Shown: piece after piece, positions 53,312 to 64,000 of the stretch
Numbering within the stretch: the stretch's first letter is position 1
Layout of the letters: every line of letters begins with the position of its first letter
DNA from: Plectosphaerella cucumerina
Taxonomy: Eukaryota > Ascomycota > Sordariomycetes > Glomerellales > Plectosphaerellaceae
Reading direction: 5' to 3'
NCBI GenBank assembly: GCA_020746995.1
Contig: JAGPXD010000002.1
Span: forward strand, 6,882,001-6,946,000
Length of the DNA stretch: 64,000 bases
Position numbers and translations under genes: made by a program
The notes under the pieces: model-generated
The model's input: the letters and a program-made list of their open reading frames with translations, nothing else
The model's database searches: none
What the model was told of the DNA's origin: nothing

Positions 53312-54019
53312 ATGAAGTTCTCCGCCAGCTTCGCCCTCGCGGCCTTCGCCGTCGGCACCGCCGTCGCAGACTCCCCCGCCGCCCTCGCCGAGCGCGACCT
53401 CCAGACCGTCACATCCGTCATCACAAACGTCCAAACGTCCATGCGCAACCTCAACCAGGCCCTGCAGTCCTTCAACGGCGATCCATCCGGCCTCCAGCGC
53501 AGCGCCGGCGAGCTCGTAAACACCCTCCGCCAGGGCGCCACCGCCGTCCAGGGCACCACGGAGCTCACCATCCAAGAGGCCGTCGGCCTCCAGCAGTCCG
53601 TCGGCGGCCTCCAGTCCGAGGGCCAGACCCTCGTCCGCAACCTCGAGGCCCAGAAGCCTCGCCTCCAGCAGGCAAACCTCTGCGACGTCGTCCGCCAGCA
53701 GGTCGGCCAGGTCAACCAGGGTGCCGGCCAGCTCATCACCGCCGTCGTCGGAAAGGTCCCCGAGGGCGTCCGCCAGATCGCCCAGCAGATGACCCAGGCC
53801 TTCACCCAGGTCCTCGCCCAGACGGAGCAGAGCTTCTCCGCCCAGCAGTGCGTCAACGGCCAGGCGTCCGGGAACAGCACCAACCTCCCCGGCAGCGGGA
53901 ACGGGAACAGCGGAAACGGCCAGGCCGTCAACCAGCCCGGACGCGCCGGCGCCTCGGCGCTAAGCGCCGGCGTGACCGGCATCGTTGTTGCCGCCGTCTT
54001 TGCCTGCCTGATGCTGTAG
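53312..54019 (+). CDS. HsbA-family cell-wall protein, probably GPI-anchored
   Basis: Member of the hydrophobic-surface-binding protein A / cell-wall mannoprotein family (PF12296). Single exon, 235 residues. Signal peptide at residues 1-19 (MKFSASFALAAFAVGTAVA). The HsbA domain (about 25-180) is all-helical with heptad Gln/Leu/Val pattern: LQTVTSVITNVQTSMRNLNQ, NTLRQGATAVQGTTEL, LQQSVGGLQSEGQTLVRNLE and ANLCDVVRQQVGQVNQGAGQ. Two Cys remain. A Gly/Asn/Ser-rich linker (STNLPGSGNGNSGNGQAVNQ) is followed by a C-terminal hydrophobic tail (GVTGIVVAAVFACLML), which together suggest GPI attachment near residue 210-216. HsbA proteins help enzymes attach to hydrophobic surfaces and are often induced on plant or insect cuticle; that role is inference. 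Confidence 0.88.
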   Translation: MKFSASFALAAFAVGTAVADSPAALAERDLQTVTSVITNVQTSMRNLNQALQSFNGDPSGLQRSAGELVNTLRQGATAVQGTTELTIQEAVGLQQSVGGLQSEGQTLVRNLEAQKPRLQQANLCDVVRQQVGQVNQGAGQLITAVVGKVPEGVRQIAQQMTQAFTQVLAQTEQSFSAQQCVNGQASGNSTNLPGSGNGNSGNGQAVNQPGRAGASALSAGVTGIVVAAVFACLML

Positions 54020-54165
54020 AAGCATACGCATCTCTCCATATCATTTCCTTTTCTCTCTTTTGGGTGTCATTTTCCCTCGACGGCTTCCAGCATGTTACCA
54101 TAGCATATGATTTTTTTCCTGCGTAAAAATAAACCGCCTCCCCTTTTTCTTCCTTTGAATCTCTA

Positions 54166-55051
54166 TCAGTGCTGCTGTGCGCTCCGTGATGTCCGCGGCC
54201 TCGCCGCTCCCGAGTCGCCCGATACAGTCCTAAACACCGACGTCGACGACGGGTTCTCCCCCGCCATGACACCCGAGGCATGCGCCCTCTCTCCAAGATC
54301 AACACCCTCCTCCGCCGCGGTCGTCCCGGACTCACTCAGATACCCCCTCGCCCTAAGCCACGGAAGGAGGTTATAGTAACCCCCACAAGCAAAGACACCA
54401 AGCCACAACACAAGCTCAGTCCCGTAGATGACCATCCCCAACACGTCAAGGCGCGGCTGGAACGGCACCGACGCAAGCGAGAAAACATCGCCCAGGGCAT
54501 CGATACCGACAAAGATGAAGGAGATACCGCGCACGGTACGGTGTTTCCAAATATCCCAATAATGCGTCAACACGCCCGCAGCAAGTAACGCAGCCGAAAG
54601 CACAGCCATGAGAATCAGCGGCCACTCCAGATGGCGTTCCTTCGCGACGCGCAGGGCCACAATAAGAGCAGCCTGCACACCGCCCATAAGCATCGCAATG
54701 GGCACAACAACAGCCAGCGAGCGCCAGACGCTCCATTTCTGAAAAGGTCAGCAGGGGATAATGCACGGAAGTGAAGGAACGCACCCGCTGGTAGTAGTAG
54801 CACTGGATCCAAGTGACGAGGCTCAACACCGTGAGGATCTGCGGCTGTATCTGCAGGGCGACGTTGAATCCCTGGACAATGTTGTACACGCCCAGGGGCA
54901 CGCCGGCCCAGGCCCAGAGCATCATCATGGAGGGCTGAAGGCCGATGGCGTGGTGGCGGCGGTAGTTGATGACGATTTGGGGGATGAGCTGAATTGACCA
55001 GCACACGGCGCCCAGCGTGCCGAGCACGTTTGCGGCTGCCGGAACGTCCAT
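54166..55051 (-). CDS. PQ-loop repeat membrane protein
   Basis: Seven-helix membrane protein of the PQ-loop/MtN3-SWEET-like fold (cystinosin relatives), usually vacuolar or lysosomal small-solute carriers. The N-terminal part starts MDVPAAANVLGTLGAVCWSI and has the PQ motif in IQLIPQIVINYRRHHAIGLQ, then MMMLWAWAGVPLGVYNIV and TVLSLVTWIQCYYYQ. An intron near 54740-54785 joins to KWSVWRSLAVVVPI; later helices and GISFIFVGIDALGDVFSLAS follow. The tail after YYNLLPWL is hydrophilic. The start was set at the MDVP methionine because homologous proteins begin there as I recall; an in-frame ATG at 55195 would add 48 residues. Intron edges are approximate. Substrate unknown. Confidence 0.8.
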
Positions 55052-55252
55052 GGTAGGTCGAAGGAGTTGGCCGAAATGATGAAGGATAGAAGTAGTGATG
55101 AAGATCAAGATCGATTCAGGAACTGCACGAAGATCGAACAGGCCGAGCTCGGCCGAGGACAGTGATGCCACAGTGTCTCGCACTTTATGCAACATGGCTC
55201 ATATCTCATTCCGTAAATCTTTCATCTATCTAGACATACACCTCTCCATCCT

Positions 55253-58200
55253 TTAAAATCCAGCCCTCTCCAGCACGAAACCGAACTTCATCTCCTCCGT
55301 GTGCACCTTGAGGTCCTCCCTGACGCCAGGACCGCAAGCAGCAGTACCAACACCCATGACCTTGGCATCGAGCCTCAGCAGCGTCGCGTCGCCCTCGACG
55401 AGATCGCAGGGGTGCTTGGCAGCGACGACGGCCTCGGTGGAGTAGTGGCTGGCCTGCCAGCTGAAGTTGCGCCACTCGGGGTTGGACCAGGCCGATGCGG
55501 CCGAGGGGGTGGCGCGGATGCCGCGGCCGTGGCCCTCGGTGATGTTAACGAAGCGGGCGCCCATGCGGTTGCCTTGCTCCTGGGGCACGTCGTAGTGCTG
55601 GTGCAGCTCGGGGACGGTGGCCGAGTAGATGCCGAGGCGCTGGGCGGACTGCTTGTCGGGGTACGACTCGCCGGGGCCGAGGCCGAGGTACTTGACCGTG
55701 TTGAGCGACTTGGGCAGGCGGAGGTTGAGGCCGGCGCGGGGGACGTTGTCGGGCTTCTTGCCGGTGGGCACGAGGGCGACGTCGACGGTCAGGCTGCCGG
55801 CGGCCGAGACGGTGTAGGTGGTGGTCGTCTCGAAGCCCCACTCGAGCACGGGCGGCGACAGGAACGTCTTGGTGGTGACGGTGACCTTGTCGGCGGCCTC
55901 GGCGATGTCGAGGGAGCGCAGCTGGCTCGTCATCTTGTGGACGCCGTAGCGCACCCAGTACGGGTGGTCGTTCGGCTGGTCGTTGTCCGTGGGCGGGCGG
56001 TAGAAGTCGGGGAGGATGGCGGCGCCCGTGGCGGGGTCCTTCTCCAAGAGCGTCTGGCCGCCGGCGACCCACGAGTTGAGCACGCCGCGGGCCGTGTCGA
56101 AGACGAAGCTGAAGTCGAGGCCGGAGACGGTGGCGCGAGCACGAGACTTGGTCACCTTGAGGGGCGATGACAGGGTGTTGAGAGCGACCTTGGACGCGTC
56201 GATCTCCTGGGGCGCCTGGATAGGCGCCTGGACCCAGGCGATCTCGTGTCCGGGCTCGGCCCAGCCGGTCGAGTCCTTGAGGCGGAAGGTGACGGTAAGG
56301 AAGAGCTCCTTGTCCGACTTGACAGCGGAAACAGAGGCCGGCAGGTCGAGTGTGAGGGTCTCGCCCGCAGCGATGGAAGGGATGTCCAGGGTACCGGCGG
56401 CAGCAACAGTGCGGCTGCGACAGGTTAGCAACTGGCGACAAGTCAAAGGATACTGCTAGAAACTCACCTCTCACCGAGCTCCTCGACCTTGAAGGTGGCG
56501 ACGAGGTGCTGGACGCCGACAAAGTCGTACTTGTTCTTGATGACGAGCTTGTTGTCCTTGATGGACAGCTGCAGGGGCTGGTAAGCCTTCTTCAGCTCGA
56601 CCAGGCCAGGAGTGGGCGTGTGGTCGCTGTGCAGGAGACCGTCCATGACGAAGGTGCCGTCGTGGGGCCACTCGCCAAAGTCACCGCCGTAGCCGTAGTA
56701 GGCCTTGCCGTCGGCATCCTCCTTCCAGATGCCGTGGTTGGCCCACTCCCAGATCCAGCCACCCTGCAGACGGCGGTTGTTCTCGAAGGCGTCAATGTAG
56801 TCGTCGAGGCCGCCGGGGCCGTTACCCATGGCGTGGGCAAACTCGCAGAGGACGATGGGCTTGTCATAGCTGCCGTCCTCCTTGACGCCCTCGGACTTGA
56901 CGAGCTTCAGTAGGCGGTCGATGGGGGGGTACATGTAGGAGAACATGTCGGCCGAGGCGGCCTGGGTGTCACCCTCGTAGTGGATAGGGCGGGTAGGGTC
57001 GAAGGCCTTGCCCCAGTCGTACATGGCCTTCTGGTTCTGGCCGTAGAAGGCCTCGTTACCGAGGGACCAGATGATGATACTGGCGTGGTTCTTGTCCCTC
57101 TGGACGAGCTGGACCATACGGTCAATGTAGGCGTGCTGCCAGTCCTTGTTGTCGCTCGTGTACTTTGCGGCGGGGATGAAGGTCTTCTCCTTGCGGATCT
57201 CGTAGTCCCACTCCTCGGGAATGTCCATGGGACGGGCGATGGCGTCGTAGAAGCCGTGGGCCTCGAGGTCGGCCTCGTCCATGACCCACAGGCCGAGCTC
57301 GTCGGCCAGGTCGAACAGGGCGGGGTGAGGGGGGTAGTGGGAGCAGCGCAGCGAGTTGATGTTGTGTGTCTTCATGAGGAGCAGGTCCTTCTTGATGAAG
57401 TCAAGGGGCACGGCGCGGCCGAAGTGGGGGTGGTGCTCGTGGCGGTTGACGCCGTAGAAGCGCACGGGGACGCCGTTGACGGTGATGAGGCCATCCTTGA
57501 GCTCGACCTTGCGGAAGCCGACGTTCTGGTGAACCTTGTGGGAGCCGAGCTCGAGGTCGACGCGGTAGAGGTGGGGGGTCTCGGCAGTCCACTTCTTAGG
57601 GTTGGACACTGCGATCTCGACGTCGACCTTGGAGGCGTCGGCAGCGACAGAGGCCTCCTGGGTGTAGAGGACAGCGCCGCCGTTCTTGGGCAGCTCGCTG
57701 ACGGTAACCTTGAGGGTGGCGTCGCGGGAGGCCTTGACGTCGACGGTGAGCTGGAGCGTGGCGTCCTCGTACTTGGCGTCAAGGTCGGTGCGGATGAACC
57801 AGTCGTCGATCCTGTCGGTGGAGGGGAAGGCGATGAGGTGGACGTCGCGGAAGATGCCGGAGAGGTACCACTGATCCTGGTCCTCGATGTAGGTCGAGGT
57901 GGCCCACTGGTAGACCTTGACGAACAAGCTGTTGGGGCCGTTCCTGTCGACAAAGGGCGAGACGTCAAACTCGGACGCGTTCCTGGCGCCCTCGGCGTAC
58001 CCGACGAGGCTGCCGTTGACCCAGACGTGGTAGGCGCAGTCGACACCGTCGAAGCGCAGGCGGAGCTCCGAGTCGGTGTCCCAGGCCGAGGGGACGTGGA
58101 ACGTCCGCTTGTAGACGCCGGTGGGGTTCTCGGTCGGGACGAAGGGCGGGCACACGGGGATGGGGAACTGTGTGTTTGTGTAGTGAGGGCGGCCGCGGCC

Positions 58201-58455
58201 CTGGAGCTGCCAGTGGCCGGGGACGTCGATCTTGCCCCAGCTGTCCTCGGGGAGCTCCGAGTCGGCCTCTTCGGGGGTGGGGGCCTCCTCGGGCGTCAGG
58301 GCGTAGGAGAAGTCCCAGGAGCCATTGAGGAGGAGGGCGGTCTCGGGGATGTAGTAGGACCGCGGGGCCAGGGTGTTGCGGCGGATGACGGCCGGGTTCT
58401 GGTAGTCGGGGGTGCCCTCGAGCTCCTGCAGGGGGAGAGACGTCGTCGAAGCCAT
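55253..58455 (-). CDS. Intracellular beta-galactosidase, GH2 (BgaD/Lac4 type)
   Basis: Hydrolyses lactose and other beta-galactosides. Exons (minus) 58455-56468 and 56414-55253 give 1049 residues, the size of LacZ-type enzymes. There is no signal peptide, so it acts in the cytosol on imported sugar. Domains in order: jelly-roll (about 40-220: GSWDFSYAL, GHWQLQGRGRPHYTN, VDCAYHVWVNG), Ig-like (220-330), TIM barrel (about 330-620: GVNRHEHHPHFGR, LRCSHYPPHPALFDLADELG, acid/base Glu468 in IIWSLGNEAF, nucleophile Glu538 in IVLCEFAHAMGNG), a linker Ig-like domain and the C-terminal beta-sandwich (Bgal_small_N, GATE-like RNPTDND equivalent RPPTDNDQPND; GLGPGESYPDKQSAQRLGIY). It is divergent from an MFS sugar permease across 1.4 kb, as in fungal bgaD-lacpA and LAC4-LAC12 pairs. 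Confidence 0.96.
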
Positions 58456-58617
58456 CGTGGGTGTATGTGTGGTGGTTTCTTCTTCGCTCTCAAGACAGGA
58501 GGGTGTTGTTTGGTGGGGGAGGAGGGGAGGGAGAAGAGAGAGAGGAGGAGAGGCGGTATGACACGACTGGAAGACAGAGACAGGCGGGCGGCGGCGGGTC
58601 GAGCTCGAGGGGCAGGA

Positions 58618-58625
58618 CTATTTAT
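58618..58625 (-). promoter_or_regulatory. TATA-like box of beta-galactosidase
   Basis: On the minus strand the sequence reads ATAAATAG in an otherwise GC-rich stretch, about 163 bases upstream of the start at 58455. The spacing fits a fungal TATA element. Confidence 0.45.
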
Positions 58626-59742
58626 GAAAAGCGCAAGCTCCATCCAAGGGGCCCGGCCGGCGGCGTCCACGTGGATGGATCTTCGTCCGACGGGCGGGTA
58701 ATGGGTATCCAGAGTGACGATGGCGCAGCAGTCGAAGCGGATGAGTGTCCGTCTGGAGCAGGCGGTCAGGTCTGCCGGCGCTGCTGGCGCACGAGTCGGA
58801 GCCGGGAACCGTAACCAGGACCGGCCGGCATGGCTCAAAGGGGGAAGCCTAAGCCATTGGCAGGCGCGTCCGCGTCGGTGAACTTGAGAGCAGCTCGAGT
58901 CGGGAGTCGGGGTTCTGGGCGTGGGCAGCGGGCGGTGGGCAGCGGGTAGTGATTTTTCTGGAGAGCTCCAATCCGTTGGCGGGGGAAAAAAGCCCCTCCA
59001 TCCACCTGAGCGGCAGGACACTGGAGAAAGTTGCATTTGGGGAAGCTTCAGGCGGTGCGCGCGGCCTCGGCGGTGACGTCGGAAAGGAGCTACCCTGTCC
59101 AGTGCCCCATCTGGCGGAAAACACCGTGCCACAGTGCGTCGGGATACCCTTGGGGTGCTCGTCCAGCGTCTCGGTCGCCTGTAAAATTATCGCCCCAGCG
59201 CGTTTTGGTTGGTGTCCCGCAGCTCCCACAGTGCGCCGCTCTGTGTCTGCCCCTCACTATCCCGTCTCCCCCGTGCCATTCCCCGGGTCCGGCTGTCGCG
59301 ACCCTGCGCCAGCGCGGATGATCCCTGTCGTCCCTTTGACGGCGCCCTGCTTTGCGCCGAGTCAAGGCGATCTTTTCCTCTTCACCTCCCACCCTTCGGC
59401 TCCGGCTCCCCCGACGCCCAGTGCCGGGTTCCCCGCCAGCAAGTCGGACCACGCTGCGACACACCACTACAATTCCCCCCCATGCCCATGCCGCACCACC
59501 TGCACCCCGTTACCCCAGGTTCACCAACAACCACCATGGATGGTGCCATGATACCTTGGTCGAACGGATGCAATGCGACACCACGCGACCACCTTCATGG
59601 GCAGTCAACCGGCTTGTTTGCTCGATACGACAAGGGCTCGCGCGTCTGACTGCTACCCCGCGATGTGATCGGCCATGCTTCGACCGAGGGAAGGAGGGTG
59701 AGGAGAGGAGGAGGTCGGCATGATGGATGGGCCAGGCCGGAG

Positions 59743-59752
59743 TACAAAAAGG
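59743..59752 (+). promoter_or_regulatory. TATA-like box of the permease gene
   Basis: TACAAAAAGG, an A/T-rich island about 120 bases before the permease ATG at 59872. A weak TATA match. Confidence 0.3.
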
Positions 59753-59871
59753 ACAGCCCGTCGATGGCCTCCCGTGAAGCTTGTTTGACGCAGTTTCACG
59801 CTGTTCACGGCCTGGGCTGCCTCCTACCGAGCTTCTTGCTGTCTTACAGTATCTCCCTGCTACACTTCGAC

Positions 59872-61642
59872 ATGGCCACCGAAAAGGGGACCGCCGACCT
59901 ACACGACACCGGTGTCGCTCATGAAAAGAGCATCGACACGGCTGTGCAGATCGCCCACGACGTCGACGAGACCAAATACTCGCCTATCTCTCCCTCCCTC
60001 CTCCGTCTCTACGCCGTTCTCTTCATCCCCTATCTGTGTGGATGTCTCAACGGGTATGCCTTCTATTCTACAGCTTCATTCTCGACAAAAGGTGTGATCA
60101 TACTGACCATCCGTGCTAGCTATGATGGCAGCCTCATGGGCGGTCTCAACGCCATGGACTCCTACAAGCTCTTCTTCAAGAAGGACGTCATTGACGAGAG
60201 CACCGGCATCGTCTTCGCCATGTACAATATTGGATCCGTCGCCGCCGTCTTCTTCACCGGACCTACCAATGACTACTTTGGCCGGCGCTGGGGCATGTTC
60301 GTCGGAGCCATCATTATCGTTGTTGGCACCATCGTCCAGGCGCTGTCGCCCACTGAGGGCCAGTTCCTAGCCGGCCGCTTCGTCCTCGGCTTCGGCGTGA
60401 GCTTTTGCGCCGTCTCAGCGCCGACGTACGTCTCCGAGATGGCACATCCCAAGTGGCGCGGCACCATCACTGGTCTCTACAACTGCTTGTGGTGGGTGGG
60501 CGCCATCATCGCCTCCTGGACCGTCTGGGGCTGCTCCTTTATTGAAGGCGACAAGGGCTGGCGCATCCCCGTCTGGCTGCAGATGGTCACTTCGGGCATC
60601 GTCATCCTGGGTGTCTTCGTCATTCCAGAGTCGCCGCGCTGGCTCGTGGCTAACGACAGGCACGAGCAGGCGGCAAAGGTGCTGGCCACGTATCATGGCG
60701 AGGGCGACGTCAACCACCCCATTGTGCAGCTCCAACTGCGGGAGATGACGTCCCAGATCTCGTCTGAGGCATCTGACAAGAAATGGTAAGTGGTACTGTA
60801 CCATGCCTAGGGTGGTGATATTGTCGCTAAATGGCATTCAGGTGGGACTACCACGAGCTCTGGAACACACATAATGCCCGCCGCCGCCTGATCTGTGTCC
60901 TCGGAATGGCATCCTTCGGCCAGGTCTCGGGCAACTCCCTAAGCTCCTACTGTAAGCAACCTAGCCCAGTCTCCCATTAATACAAAGACTAACCGCCACG
61001 CCAGACATGCCCGTCATGCTCAAGAACGCTGGTATCGTCGAGGAGAAGCGCGTCCTGGCCCTCAACGGCGTCAACCCCGTCCTTTGCATGATTGCCTCCA
61101 TCATCGGCGCCCGCATGACCGACGTCATCGGCCGCCGCCCACTTCTTATCTACTCTATTATCTTCTGCTCCTGCTGCTTTGCCATCATCACCGGCACCAG
61201 CGCCACGGCAACAAACGACCCGACCAACCTGGCGGCGGCCAACGCCACCGTGGCCATGATCTTCATCTTCGGCATCGTCTTCAGCTTCGGTTGGACCCCG
61301 CTCCAGAGCATGTACATCGCCGAGACGCTCGAGACGTCGACACGTGCAAAGGGCACTGCCGTCGGTAACTTCATGAGCGCCGCCTCGTCGACGGTGATCC
61401 AGTACTCCTCGGGCCCCGCATTCCTCCACATCCAGTACTACTTCTATATTGTCTTCATTTTCTGGGATCTTTTCGAGGCTGCGTTCATCTACTTCTTCTT
61501 CCCGGAGACTAATCACCGTACACTCGAGGAGTTGGACGAGGTCTTTAGCGCAAGGAACCCGGTCAAGAAGAGCTTGGAGAAGAGGTCGGCGCAGACGGTG
61601 CTCAACACCATGAACGTGCAGACGGACAATGAGTGGGCCTAG
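59872..61642 (+). CDS. MFS sugar transporter, lactose-permease (Lac12/LacpA) type
   Basis: Twelve-helix sugar:proton symporter of the plasma membrane. Exons 59872-60053, 60120-60785, 60842-60951 and 61005-61642 join in phase to 531 residues. Helix 1 ends CGCLNGYDGSLMGGLNAMDS, the conserved NGYDGSLM of Lac12-like carriers; DYFGRRWGMFVG is the first sugar-porter loop motif, GRFVLGFGVSF and PTYVSEMAHPKWRG the helix 4-5 motif, IPESPRWLVANDRHEQA the motif after helix 6, TDVIGRRPLLIYS the symmetric loop, and FFPETNHRTLEELDEVF the C-terminal PETK-like motif. The upstream in-frame ATG at 59764 would add 36 residues; I prefer 59872. Divergent linkage to a cytosolic GH2 beta-galactosidase points to lactose as a substrate, though other glycosides are possible. 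Confidence 0.93.
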
Positions 61643-62310
61643 GGGACGAATGGTTATCATAGGCAGACTATCGGGAGACAATAGTGCAGGGGCTTATCTG
61701 GTATCATTTGGCTGGATAGTATTGAGGACAAGATCAATTGTTAACTTCAAGTTGGGACCGCAATCACATGTCATGTTTCTCCGGCGGGTGCTCCATCGTC
61801 CAGTGGCCGAGCCATGCAGCCCCTCCTCCCACATCTCCAGTCCTTCCAGAAACTGATAATCAAAAGCCTAGAAAGAAGTCCTCAAGACAGCCAAAACATC
61901 CAGAGACCATCACGCCACCATCAATCATCATGAAGCGCATCAATCACGCCTCGGCATTCGCTCCCGGATCGGCACCTGTTCCCCCGCACCCCCGGACAAT
62001 AAACCACACAGACAGAGGGGACAGGGGTTCCAGTCACCCCGTCCAGCCCACCGGCGACCACTCTCACCGGACAGTCCAGGCCCTGTCAGTTCCCCCAAGC
62101 GGGTCCCATACACCTCGGCCTGATTTTCCCCTCAAAAACCACCCAGGCCTCCTCCGCCCCCCAACCCTCTCCTCCTGCAACCCTCCCCCCCGGCCCGGTT
62201 CGGAGCGAGTCGCGTGCATCAACAGAAAACAACCACTCCCATATACACATACACTGTACTTCCTGTACACACGGCCCAGTCAACGAGCGGATCATCGGCC
62301 GGCAACCCGC
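61643..62310. other. Intergenic region upstream of the regulator
   Basis: About 670 bases between permease and regulator, both on the plus strand. Contains the permease 3' flank and a C-rich promoter or leader; possible upstream ATGs (for example at 61930) open short frames. Confidence 0.45.
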
Positions 62311-64000
62311 ATGGACAACGACCTGTCAGGAGCCGGGCAAGAGCCGGCCCGGAAACGGCTCCGTGCCAGCCACGCCGTGCGTTCCCCGTCGCCCCCCGTT
62401 TGTCTTTGCCTGTCTGTGTCTCTGACCTCCCGTGCAGTGCGACGCGTGCAGGGCCAAGAAAGTGAGGTAAGGCGACGACGACGATCATCCTTCGTCAGTA
62501 GTTCGTAGGTTTCTGACTACATGCCATCAGATGTAACGGCAACACCCCGTGCGCCGCGTGCGATGCCTCCCGGCAAGAATGCACCTATGGCTCCGAGGCC
62601 AACACGTAAGAACCCGCCTGCCTCACTCATGCATCCCCGAGATATGTCCCTGATCAGTCGGCAGGCGAGGCAAAAGCGACCTCATCCTCGAGGGCGTCCT
62701 CCGCGTCGAAAAGTTCCTCCAAGAGATGAAAGCCTCCATCATCATCCCGCCGGCGCCGGTAACCACCCCCCGTAAACCTCACTTCCGTCCACCGCTCACC
62801 ATCACAGCCCGCACCCTCACCTCAAGACCACCACCGCCGCCCCTCCCCTCCCCGGCCATGCACCCCGCCCGAGCCGCATCCTTCTCCTCCTCCCCCCGGA
62901 CCGAACTCCCCCACCACCAGCGCACTCCCCTGTCCGACTCCCACTGGCCCGTCGACAACATCAACAGCCTCGACAACGCCGTCCTGGCCTGCATGCACAC
63001 CTCGTCCACCGAGACAGTCCTCCAGTGGCCGCACTTTGACGTCTTCCCCCGCCTCCGTGACGGCTACACCTCCATCTTTCACCTCGAGCAGTCCCGGCCC
63101 CCCTTGCGAGCCCGTTCCTCCACATGGCGCCCCTTCCTCTCCGCCCGCGAGGTCGATGAGATCCTCGCCTCCTTCGGGGATACTGTGAACTTTTGGTATC
63201 CCACCATGACTGTTTCGCAGCTCGCTGAGGTCCGCGCGCTTATGGTCGACAGCGGGACAGAGTCTGACCAGGACATTGGGTTTTGTCTCGCCCTTCTTAC
63301 CATGGCTCTCGGCCTCGCCGGACAGGTCACCGCCGGTCTGACGGGGGTTGATGCCACCGACTCTGTCGAGGAGATGGAGACGCGTGCGGCCAAGAAGGCC
63401 ATGGCGGATGCTTATTTCGACAGTGCCTTGAAGCGTCTTCATGTCGTGCACACGCACATCGGGAGTGCCGCCACGCACTGCTTGTTCTTCATAGCGTGAG
63501 TCGTGCATAAGTAGAGGGGGGATGATTGTCCTGATACTAACGTGCTACGCAGCATGTACTTTGCCTTTCTGCGCCGACCCCTCCAGGCCTGGGAGTACAT
63601 CAACGCCTCATCCGCCAAGTGCTTGCTTCTCCTATCTTACCCTCCAGAAAACGAGACAGAGGACGACGGCGAGAGGATACGCCGCATCTTCTGGTCATGC
63701 TACATTCTGGAAAGGTCAGCACTTCTCCGCTCAGCCATGCCATGACTTCCACTCACACCCTCAGTGACTACCTCGCCGAGCTCCACGCTCTCCCCCAGTC
63801 CGGCATTTCTCAGACCGAGTCCTCCACGCCCCTACCAGGTGCCTACGATACCCACGCCTCAGCTCAAAAGATGGAGCTATCCTCCCTGTACTTCCTAGCC
63901 TGCATATCCATGCGGCGGCTTCTCAACCGCGTCCACCACCTCCTGTACGCCCGCGACTCCGGTACCGCCCTCAACCCAGCCCGCTTCCCCGCCGTCGTCC
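62311..64000 (+). CDS. Zn(II)2Cys6 transcription factor, Fungal_trans type (3' partial)
   Basis: Regulator cut by the right window edge. The zinc cluster is assembled over three small exons: MDNDLSGAGQEPARKRLRAS, then CDACRAKKVR, then CNGNTPCAACDASRQECTY, giving the six Cys with spacing C-X2-C-X6-C-X5-C-X2-C-X6-C and the basic RAKKVRC. A splice at about 62664 gives GKSDLILEGVLRVEKFLQEM, the coiled-coil dimerisation segment. After a Ser/Pro linker comes the middle-homology region (HWPVDNINSL, LSAREVDEILASFGDTVNFW), then Fungal_trans (PF04082): THCLFFIAMYFAFLRRPLQA, AWEYINASSAKCLLLLSYPP, RRIFWSCYILESDYLAEL, matching the usual helix pattern. Three introns are visible after 63496. Its position right after the permease makes it a candidate regulator of the lactose genes; that is inference from location. 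Confidence 0.88.

Larger units (their letters stand above)
58456..59871. promoter_or_regulatory. Shared divergent promoter, beta-galactosidase / permease
   Basis: A 1.4-kb gap between divergent starts, likely carrying common regulatory sites. Sites fitting the CreA consensus SYGGRG (CTGGAG) occur at 58753-58758, 58958-58963 and 59021-59026, and on the minus strand at 59281-59286 (CCCCGG). These short motifs occur by chance often in GC-rich DNA, so they are weak evidence. Long open frames near 59000-59700 overlap in several frames and look non-coding. Confidence 0.5.

Noticed and set aside
56980..58701. 573-codon open frame on the plus strand opposite the beta-galactosidase
   Set aside because: It is antisense to the GH2 gene, made of Val/Gly/Asp/Leu-rich filler typical of the reverse frame of C-ending codons, and has no domain.

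Overview
The window is nuclear DNA of a filamentous ascomycete, most likely a Sordariomycete (Colletotrichum/Verticillium/Fusarium-like). The evidence is genes split by introns of about 50-70 bases with GTRNGT...CTRAC...YAG signals, GC-rich codon use with C-ending codons, compact gene spacing, fungal-type Zn(II)2Cys6 regulators, an HsbA-family wall protein and a GH28 endopolygalacturonase. No tRNA or rRNA gene, intact transposon or CRISPR array was seen. Exon boundaries were read by eye; where I give a full exon chain, the lengths sum to a whole number of codons.

Left third (1-24 kb) is mostly housekeeping: prefoldin subunit 1 (-), an alkaline ceramidase (-), a TMF1/Sgm1-type golgin (+) converging on the proteasome chaperone Nas6/gankyrin (-), the splicing factor Prp46 (+) converging on ORC1 (-), an Ayr1-like short-chain reductase (-), a Zn2Cys6/Fungal_trans_2 regulator (+), a truncated protein-arginine-deiminase-like gene (+), NOP10 (+), the pre-rRNA endonuclease NOB1 (-), and a 787-residue disordered protein with possible clathrin-adaptor ear motifs (-).

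Middle (24-46 kb): a small secreted protein (-), the cytosolic Fe-S scaffold CFD1 (+), S-adenosylmethionine decarboxylase (+) whose leader carries a short uORF split by an intron and is otherwise ATG-free, a Gfo/Idh/MocA dehydrogenase (-), an unrecognised membrane protein (+), a decayed carboxylesterase (+), an acyltransferase-3 membrane enzyme (+), a 117-residue unknown protein (+) and a secreted endopolygalacturonase (+), separated by two gene-poor stretches of 2-2.5 kb.

Right third (45.8-64 kb): a KEN-box-containing unknown protein (+) followed by thymidylate kinase (+), GTP cyclohydrolase I (-) divergent from TAF11 (+), an HsbA-type wall protein (+), a PQ-loop membrane protein (-), then a likely lactose-use locus: an intracellular GH2 beta-galactosidase (-) divergent from an MFS sugar (lactose) permease (+) across a 1.4-kb shared promoter, followed by a Zn2Cys6 regulator (+) that runs off the right edge. 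The most interesting signals are the spliced uORF of the AdoMetDC gene, the lactose locus with adjacent regulator, the truncated arginine deiminase, and two unrecognised proteins carrying recognisable short linear motifs.
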